NCBI RefSeq assembly: GCF_036898095.1
Contig: NC_090768.1
Span: 47,705,187-47,769,186 of the forward strand
Origin: Palaemon carinicauda
Lineage: Eukaryota; Arthropoda; Malacostraca; Decapoda; Palaemonidae
DNA: 64,000 nt
Direction: 5' to 3'
Shown: one piece after another, positions 57,582-64,000 of the stretch
How the letters are laid out: every line of letters begins with the position of its first letter
Numbering within the stretch: the stretch's first letter is position 1
Translations under genes and position numbers: made by a program
The notes under the pieces: generated by a model
Told to the model about the DNA's origin: nothing
Databases searched by the model: none
Seen by the model: the letters and a program-made list of their open reading frames with translations, nothing else

Positions 57582-57795
57582 TGACAAATCTGGAGAAAAT
57601 TTGTATTTTTCCCTAACTAATAGAAACCTGGAGTTACTTATGTGGATATTCTTTCAGCGGCAGCTGGAGGTAACCCTTAGACTTTAATTGCGAGGTGGCA
57701 ACCCTGCCTAACCGCTTAGCAGGTAGGCTAAGGGTAGCTGGGGGGTACCCAGCCGCCTCTATATATACTCTCACAGCGGTGAGACGTCACTTTTT
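57582..57795. repeat. DIRS-3 left inverted terminal repeat
   Basis: 57639-57795 is the inverted counterpart of about 63770-63920 (shared ggatattctttcagcggcag, then ctaaccgcttag / ctatatatactctcacagcg with few changes). The outermost 50 bp (57582-57632) do not match the right end but match the internal complementary region in reverse complement. Confidence 0.85.
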
Positions 57796-57849
57796 ATTGC
57801 AGGCAGGACTTCTGGGGGACAGGTGATGCCGGGTCAATTTATATATCTC

Positions 57850-57941
57850 CAGGTTTGTATTAGTTAGGGAAAATTACAAATTATCTCCGAATTTGTCATT
57901 TGTTCCCAAACTAACAAACCTTCTGTTATTTATGTGGATGA
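57850..57941. other. DIRS-3 internal complementary region
   Basis: 57850-57897 is the reverse complement of the left outer end (57583-57632) with about four mismatches; 57893-57941 is the reverse complement of the right outer end (about 63908-63944). The two halves abut at 'aatttgtc|atttgttccc'. In DIRS elements this region is thought to template joining of the ends into a circle before YR integration. Confidence 0.8.
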
Positions 57942-58398
57942 CTCACTCTTAGGGTGGTGGAAGTCCTATATCTAGCATGGACATTGACCCGGTTTTACAT
58001 AGTACAGTATATGACTGAGGTCTAGGAAAAACTTTGACACCTTGCTGAAATATACAAAGTGGCCTGTGCTATTTAGTAAAAGAGAGGTTGTTATTTGTAA
58101 GAACGTCTGAGTTTAAGTAGGAAAAACAACAATACATATCCTATTGCTCCCTCGCAGAAAGCAATAGGGACGTGGACAGTATAACAATTTTATAACTTAT
58201 ACTAGGCTACACAAGTGAAGTGACAATTACCTGCAGAGGTTGAAGCCAGCTTGCAAAGGGACCAATGGTGCTGTACCCCATGGGAGGGGAATATGAAGAG
58301 AGGAAAGCCAAACATTCTTCTCATTCATCCCAGTCTAAACCCGGGTAACCAACGCCCTCAACCAACTGCTACTTGACCATCAAGGAGCTTGAGGTAAC
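57942..58398. other. DIRS-3 3' noncoding region
   Basis: No gene is seen between the internal complementary region and the YR stop (58401-58399). Confidence 0.6.
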
Positions 58399-59240
58399 TT
58401 ACACCGCTTGTTGAGCAGCCACCACAGGACCGAAAGTAAACGTATCGAGCCTCTTGTGGGTTACGTCTTTGAGGTAATGGGCTGTGAATATGATTTGTCT
58501 TTTCCACACACCAGCTTGGAAAACCTGCAACATGGAGAAGTTGCGTTTAAACGCCAGGGAAGTACCGATTCCCCTGACATTATGGGCTCTAGGTCGACGA
58601 GCTTAAGGAGGATCCGGAGCCATGGTTCTTTCAATCACTTGGCGAATCCAGAAGGAAACTGTGTTCTTTGTGATCCTCGTCTTTAATCTCCCTGGACTAA
58701 CAAACAGAGATATTAGTCTAGGCCATGTTGCTGCAGTGTATTTAAGATAGTATCTCAAACTCCTCACTGGCAAAGTAACAACTGATCTGGCTCGTTGGTT
58801 ACAGAACAAAGACTCGCAACCTGAAAGGGCCCGAATCTATGGTCCGGCACCCCCAGATTTTGAATCTTAACAATGAACTCAGGGACAAAGCCGAGTGTCA
58901 CTTTCCCCATCCCCTTGAATGGGTGATGTCATACGAGAAGCCATGAAGCTCTGACTGGGGGAAAGTGATCTCAAAACTCCTTATGAGTAAAGAAAGATCC
59001 AACGAAGAGGAAATGTCAACTCCTTTCAGCTTGAAGGCAAGGTTTAAGGCTGAGCGATGGCCTTTCACCACCGATACTGAAAGGAACTTTTCCTCCTGAA
59101 GGTATACAAGAAACTCCGCTATTACTGGGATAGAGGCATCGAATGGAGAGATATTTCTTCCACCACAACACCAACCACAGAAGACTCTCCATTTTTCCAG
59201 GTAGACCAAGGCTGAGGACCTATGCAAGTGTCCGGACATT
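58399..59240 (-). pseudogene. DIRS-3 tyrosine recombinase with internal deletion
   Basis: N-terminal SAM-like domain: SSALVYLEKWRVFCGWCCGG, AEFLVYLQEEKFLSVSVVKG, LNLAFKLKGVDISSSLDLSL (59239-59000). The sequence then jumps from LLIRSFEI to SELHGFSYDITHSRGWGK, so the WDLSLVL...SARRV stretch of about 50 residues, with the first catalytic Arg, is deleted. The C-terminal core follows: RYYLKYTAATWPRLISLFVS, NTVSFWIRQVIERT, then after one TAA RPRAHNVRGIGTSLAFKRNF (HxxR), WKRQIIFTAHYLKDVTHKRL (Tyr) and GPVVAAQQAV with the stop at 58401-58399. Confidence 0.8.
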
Positions 59241-59307
59241 CGTTCTGCAACTTGTCATGAAAAGCCCTGCTGAGTGAGGAGACGCTGGATAGTCTCCACG
59301 CGCAAAG

Positions 59308-60865
59308 TCAAAGCAACTGCACGGTCTTGTGGAAGATGTTCGCGTGTGGCTGTTTAAGTAGATCTGGTTGTGGAGGGAGCTCTCTCGGTAGATCTACTGG
59401 AAGTTGCAGGAGGTCTGGGAACCACTCTGTGTGATGCCATGGCAGAGCTACAAAGGTCATCATGAGATCTTTGGATGCTCTTGTTTTGTTGAGCAGTCTT
59501 CTCATCAGACAAAAAGGGGGAAAGGCGTAAACGTCGATGTTGTCCCACCGTTGTTGGAATGCATCTTGCCATACAGTCTGAGGGTCCAGGACCAGAGAAC
59601 AGTAAAGCGGAAGCTTGCTGTTCAGAGATGTTGCGAACAGGTCTACAGTCGGGGAATCCCACAAAGTCAAGACTTTGTTGCCTATCTGACGATTCAAAGA
59701 CCATTTGGAGTCTACTATCCGAGTCACTCTGCTCAGACTGTCCGTGAGTACATTCCTCTTGCCGGGAATGAAGCGAGCTGATAAAGCCACAAAATGTTCT
59801 TCCGACCATCTGAGGATCTTTACTGCAAGATGGAATAGAGGCTGCAAAAAGGTACCGCCCTGTTTGTTTGTTTGTTTATGTAAGGCACTACTGTGGTGTT
59901 GTCACTCATCAACACCACAGACTGACCTGACAGCAACTGTTGGAACTGATGAAGAGCTAGGTAGGCCTCTCTCATCTCTAGAAGATTTATTTGATGGCAC
60001 TTTTCTGATTCTGACCAAAGGTCGGAGATCATATGGTGGTGTAGCAAGTGAGCCCCACCTTCTTTTGATGCATTTGCAAAGAACATCAAATCCAGAGGGG
60101 GAACGAGAAGATTCTGACCTCATCGATGGTTTTTGTCTACCATCCACCACCTTAAATCTGTCACCTGATCCAGAGTTATGGGAACTCAGCTGCCATTGAA
60201 GGGATCTTATCCTAAGGCGGCCGTTTGAAACAAGACAGATGAGAGGTTAGATGTCCTAGCAGACTCAACCAACTAAATGCTGGAAGAACTTCTTTCCTGA
60301 GAAAGGGAGCAGCCACTTCCTTGAGCCTGCATACTCTTTTGTCTAATGGAAAGGCTTTCTCTAGGACAGTGTCTATGAGCATTATGAGGTATACCAGTCT
60401 CTCTGAGGGTTGCAGTGATGACTTCTCATGATTTATCAGGACCCCAAGATCCTGATAAAACTCGAGAAGCATGTCTCGGTGGCGTAGAAGGGTCGTCTCC
60501 GAGTCTGCTAGGATCAGCCAGTCGTCCAGATATCTGAGAAGACGGATGCCATTCCTGTGAGCCCAAGATGACACCAAGGCGAACACTCTGGTAAAAACCT
60601 GAGTGGCTGTCTGATATCCAAAGCATAAAACCTTGAATTGGTATGTCTTTCCCTCATGAATGAATCTTAGATACTTCTTCGAAGATGGATGTATTGAGAT
60701 CTGGAAGTATGCGTCCTTCAGATCCAGTGTGCACATGAAGTACTTTGGGTGTATCTCTTGGATGACTATGTCTACTGTCTTCATTCTGAACTGAGTCTGT
60801 TGGAAAAACTTGTTCAGAGGGGAGAGATCGATGACTGGTTTCCAGCTTCCACTCGTCTTTTTCAC
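59308..60865 (-). pseudogene. DIRS-3 reverse transcriptase-RNase H
   Basis: 60865-60212 is open for 217 codons: SWKPVIDLSPLNKFFQQTQF, CTLDLKDAYFQISIHPSSKK (motif A), VLCFGYQTATQVFTRVFALV, RLLRYLDDWLILADSETTLL (YLDD intact), LGVLINHEKSSLQP. RNase H: LWSESEKCHQINLLEMREAY and LSGQSVVLMSDNTTVVPYIN (60089-59820), then ALSARFIPGKRNVLTDSLSR, TLWDSPTVDLFATSLNSKLP and WDNIDVYAFPPFCLMRRLLN (59847-59308). One or two shifts separate RT and RNase H. This is the most intact DIRS RT of the window. Confidence 0.85.
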
Positions 60866-60874
60866 CAGAGAGAT

Positions 60875-63650
60875 TCAGCTGTAAAAGCCTAGAGACCTGT
60901 CAACTACCTCTTGGAGAGCACCCTTATGCAGCATGGTCTGGACTTTGGCCCTAAGGGTCAGCTCCTTTGCGGATCCATTCGCATAGAAGCCTAGATGCAC
61001 TGGATCCTGAGTCAGAGGAGGGAGAGATTGAATGAACGGGACGCGATACCTTAGGACGATTACATCGACTGTCCAGGGATCTGCCCTGCGAAGCTGCCAC
61101 CTCTGCCAGCGGCGCTGTAGGCATCCTCTCATAGGCGGTAGGTGATGAGGAATGCCATTCTTACTGGGAAGGGCCACCTCGGCCACCTCCCTTTCCTCCC
61201 TTCTTTCTTCTGAAGGGCTTAGACCCTTTTTGTCCCTTGGACTGAAAGGGCCACTTAGACACCTTAGACAGTCCCGAGGACCTAGAAGTTGACTGGTTAG
61301 GGGAAGGTGCTTGCCGGGGTCGAGAAGTATGGGAAGGTCCACCATACGACCGAGATGTCATGGCCCTATGGAGGAGAGAATCGTTGGGCAATTTCCTCCA
61401 TCTTTCAACAGCCCTCTCTATCTCCTCCGGAACAAGTGGAGAAAAACCATTGTGAGTGGAATTCCTCAACCGAGAGACCTCCACTTTCGATACCTGCTTA
61501 TGGAACCGACCTATGACAGTATCCCTCCACTTGAGTATAGCGTTTGCTCACAGGTTGACAACGTGGTGCGACAGAAACTCAAGAGTCCAGGTACCTGACA
61601 ACAGGAAGGACTCCGTCTTCTTGGCCGACTCCTTTGACAGATCGTGGGAGCAAACCATAAAACCTAGGGATGCCAACCATAGATCTAGGCAGCTGTCAGA
61701 CCTTTGGACCAGGGCAAAGCCACACTGAACCTGGAAGACTTCTGGGTCTCAAATATTTCATCGAGAACAATATCCTTCCCTTCCTGGATGGTGGAACCAG
61801 GAATGGACAGTTGTTAATGGGCCTCATTTAGGCAAAGACCTGCCAAAAGGTATGTTCCGATGTTGCGATTCCCTTCTCTGCTGATCAGAATGATAGTTCG
61901 GACTGGCCTCCTTTGGAAGATTCTCATCCTCTGAGTCTAAGGGGTCATCCACCTACAGGCTGGCAACCAGAGCTTGGGGTAGGTCAGTGTCGTCAAGTGA
62001 AACCATGAATGGGCCTGCCACTGGGGACCGCGTAGGTGCCTCAGCCTCCCTAACTTTCCTTGCTGCGGCATTCCTCGGTTTCGTCTTAGAGTCCTTCGAT
62101 TCCCTACGCAAAGGGCGTTTTCTCCACGGTCATAGGAAGGGGAACCTACGAGGCCTTCGAGGACTTAGACCAGTGTTTCCCAAACTTTTTTCATATATGA
62201 CCTCTTACAGCAGTACCAAACCTGTCATGACCCCTACATTTATAAGCCTTCTAAAACAGTACTAATTTTAAATAGCACAATTATATATATTCAAATTTTA
62301 AATATCAATCACAGCTGAGATAGAAAAATAGTCTCCATTGATAGGCGAGCACTGAGCTAAAATTCCCTAGGCTGTGAAAGGCACTGAGAGTTTAGCTAGA
62401 CGCCTGTCTGAGGAGTGGTCAAGCTCATCATCAGGTTTGGTCAGAGGTCGTTTGGAAGGTTAGGTTGAGGGGTTCATGATTGTGATGTTCGTCAACGCGA
62501 ACGTCTATCTCTCGTTCGAGAACGGTGTGAACGCCGCGAGTGCCTATCTCGCAAACATGAGCGTCGGCCTCACAAACAAGAACGTTGTTCTCATGAATGA
62601 TACCCTCACGAGCGCAATTACCGTCCTCGTGATCTAGATCGTGATGATCTAGAACGCGAGCGTCTGGACCTAGGTCTGGATCTTGCTCGCAATCGTGAAG
62701 AAGGCAATCGCGAGACTCGTCCTCGTGAAGAGGGAAGACTCCGAAGAGAGCGTCGAGACCTACGGTCTCGTGAGTGCGAAGCTCTAGAGCGTGAGCATCT
62801 TCTAGGCGAAGAACGCTCTGATCGTGATGACCTACGATCATTAAGATCTTCCAATCAGGGGAAGAAGTTCCAGAAGGGCAAGGCGATGACGATGCTTGTC
62901 CCTTAGCGCTGGTGGGGAAAAACGCACTGATACCTGGAAGATCGTCACCTGTAACCAGAGGGTTCCTGAGTGAGGAAACAGAGGGTTGACGGTTAAGGGA
63001 CGACGAGGTCTCAGGATGGAGAGAGGGTTCGTCTTCAGCAAGAGGTCGTTGGAGAGGCGAATGCAAATGATCACCTCATCCAGGCGTGGAAGGGCTAGGG
63101 GAAGGCAACAGATGGACCTCGCACAGCTCTAGAGCGTGAGATGTCGACGGCTCCTTGTAGCACCACGGTGAAGAAGGCGCTGCTCCTCCTCCTCCGAGGG
63201 AGGTCTCGAAATCCCTAAGGACAACCACACCTGAAACAAATCTGAAAGGAAGAAAGGCTCGTCAGCATCCTGAGGAAAAGTTGCTCCTCTGTGGGGAGCA
63301 ACAACCACCCCCAAGTACTCTAGGGTTGCCAAGAAGATAACAATCTGCGCTCCTACTCGCATGTCCTTCATGAGAGCGCGAGTGAGAAGGAGATTAGAGA
63401 GAGATTTGGGGGTGCGAGAAGAAAGCGCACCGCTCACCTGAGGGAGAACGATCATGCTTAGTCTTCTTCTTCCTACGCTGCCCAAACTTCTTCTATTGGG
63501 AGGAAGACCACTCCCTACACTCTGCGCAGGGCGAACCCTGCTCGCAAAGATGCCCTCGGTACGTAGGACACAGAGAGTGCGGGTTGGTCTCTAACGACGA
63601 CACAAGGGTCCCGCACACGGCACCCTCTCACCCTGGACACGTTCGCATGG
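60875..63650 (-). pseudogene. DIRS-3 gag, decayed, with Arg/Ser-rich segment
   Basis: C-terminal part 61484-60875: EEIERAVERWRKLPNDSLLH, SKWPFQSKGQKGSKPFRRKK, GGKGGGRGGPSQ (basic, Gly-rich). Middle 61900-61500 decayed. 62854-62618 encodes an RS-dipeptide tract (HSRDRRSRRSLRSLPSSRGR and beyond). N-terminal part 63648 on: ATG, MRTCPG, a stop, then NPHSLCPTYRGHLCEQGSPC and AECREW, a cysteine-bearing cluster as in DIRS-2; 63485-63129 follows. Stops and a hAT-like insertion break it. Confidence 0.6.
62171..62400. mobile_element. possible hAT-like insertion in DIRS-3 gag
   Basis: Begins cagtgtttcccaaacttttt followed by 'catgacccctac', matching the common hAT start CAGTGxTTCxCAAACTTTTT...GACCCC. 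It breaks the gag frame and is AT-rich, unlike the surrounding GC-richer gag. The right end is unclear; a CACTG occurs at 62382-62386 but the inverted match is short and no 8-bp duplication is obvious. Confidence 0.45.
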
Positions 63651-63769
63651 TGAAGGCGATCGCAGAAGGAGAACACGCACACCTGGAAAGAGAAAGCAAA
63701 AATTAAAAATCCAATAACAGTCAGGAGGAGAGGGGACACATTCAATGTCTACTGAGCCAAAAGAAAAAG

Positions 63770-63944
63770 TTGCGTCTCTCAACGCTGTGAGAGTATATGT
63801 AGAGGAAGCTAGGTACCCCCAGCCTACCCGCTAAGTGGTTAGGCAGGGTTGTCACCTCACAATTAAAGTCTAGGGGCTACCTCCAGCTGCCGCTGAAAGA
63901 ATATCCTCATAAATAACGGAAGGTTTGTCAGTATGGGAACAATT
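63770..63944. repeat. DIRS-3 right inverted terminal repeat
   Basis: Inverted match to 57639-57795. Its outer part (63908-63944) matches the second half of the internal complementary region in reverse complement. The element 5' end, on the minus strand, starts here; the gag ATG lies about 120 bp inside. Confidence 0.85.
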
Positions 63945-64000
63945 TTCAAATACCAAATAGTATCTTTACACAAAAATGTATGGTTTTTGACTAACTTATA
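63945..64000. other. right flank of DIRS-3
   Basis: AT-rich, nothing recognised before the window edge. Confidence 0.5.

Larger units (their letters stand above)
57582..63944 (-). mobile_element. DIRS-3, nearly complete DIRS-like retrotransposon (about 6.36 kb)
   Basis: Both inverted terminal repeats, an internal complementary region, gag, RT, RNase H and YR are present in DIRS order on the minus strand. No target-site duplication is expected for a YR element, and none is seen. The coding frames have stops and shifts and a YR deletion, so the copy is probably dead, but it defines the family structure in this window. Confidence 0.85.

Noticed and set aside
59404..60199. Plus-strand ORFs of 125 and 164 codons
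   Set aside because: Antisense to DIRS-3 RNase H and RT.
62171..62400. Complete hAT element with 8-bp duplication
   Set aside because: Only the left end is convincing; the right inverted repeat and a duplication could not be found.

Overview
The window looks like gene-poor, transposon-saturated DNA from an arthropod, most probably a decapod crustacean. That is an inference: it rests on several DIRS-like tyrosine-recombinase retrotransposons (reported as widespread in Decapoda), RTE-like LINE 3' ends of a type I associate with shrimp and crab genomes, and AT-rich, microsatellite-rich spacers. No complete host gene, rRNA or functional tRNA gene is recognisable. Nearly all coding capacity belongs to retroelements, mostly on the minus strand and mostly broken by stops and frameshifts.

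Three element classes dominate. (1) An I-like non-LTR retrotransposon (ORF1 gag with CCHC knuckles; ORF2 = endonuclease, RT, RNase H, C-terminal zinc motif) with a 3' tail of GATT repeats (plus-strand sense). Copies: A 1198-7103, B 7253-10163, C 22120-27512, F 28806-30395, G 38965-39430, a 27-bp stub H at 42013-42039, D 46306-48032 plus 54102-56839, and E 48033-54101 nested inside D. (2) DIRS-like elements with gag, RT, RNase H and tyrosine recombinase (YR): one terminus at 769-1195; DIRS-0 10164 to about 15280; DIRS-1 16529 to about 28575; DIRS-2 34391-40510; fragments 42780-44420 and 45019-46305; and a nearly complete copy, DIRS-3, 57582-63944, with inverted terminal repeats and an internal complementary region. 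(3) 3' ends of RTE-like LINEs (1-140, 15285-15765, 31105-32556, 44614-45018, 55116-55708). A broken Ty3/gypsy element lies at 40740-42780, a 243-bp MITE at 16067-16309, hAT-like ends near 44425 and 62171, and a tandem array of about 334-bp units, each with a tRNA-like pol III promoter, at 32557-34390.

The layout is a stack of nested insertions. E sits in D with an 11-bp target-site duplication; an RTE fragment sits in D ORF1 with an 8-bp duplication; C sits in the gag of DIRS-1 with a 9-bp duplication; B sits in the RT of DIRS-0; G sits in the gag of DIRS-2. A composite segment at 1-1195 recurs at 15629-16949, pointing to segmental duplication.

The most interesting points are the internal complementary regions of the DIRS elements, a conserved same-frame UAA between ORF1 and ORF2 of the non-LTR family with no AUG at the ORF2 start, two different ORF1 N-termini on otherwise similar non-LTR copies, the tandem tRNA-derived array, and one TE-free stretch (56840-57581) with exon-like signals of matching splice phase.
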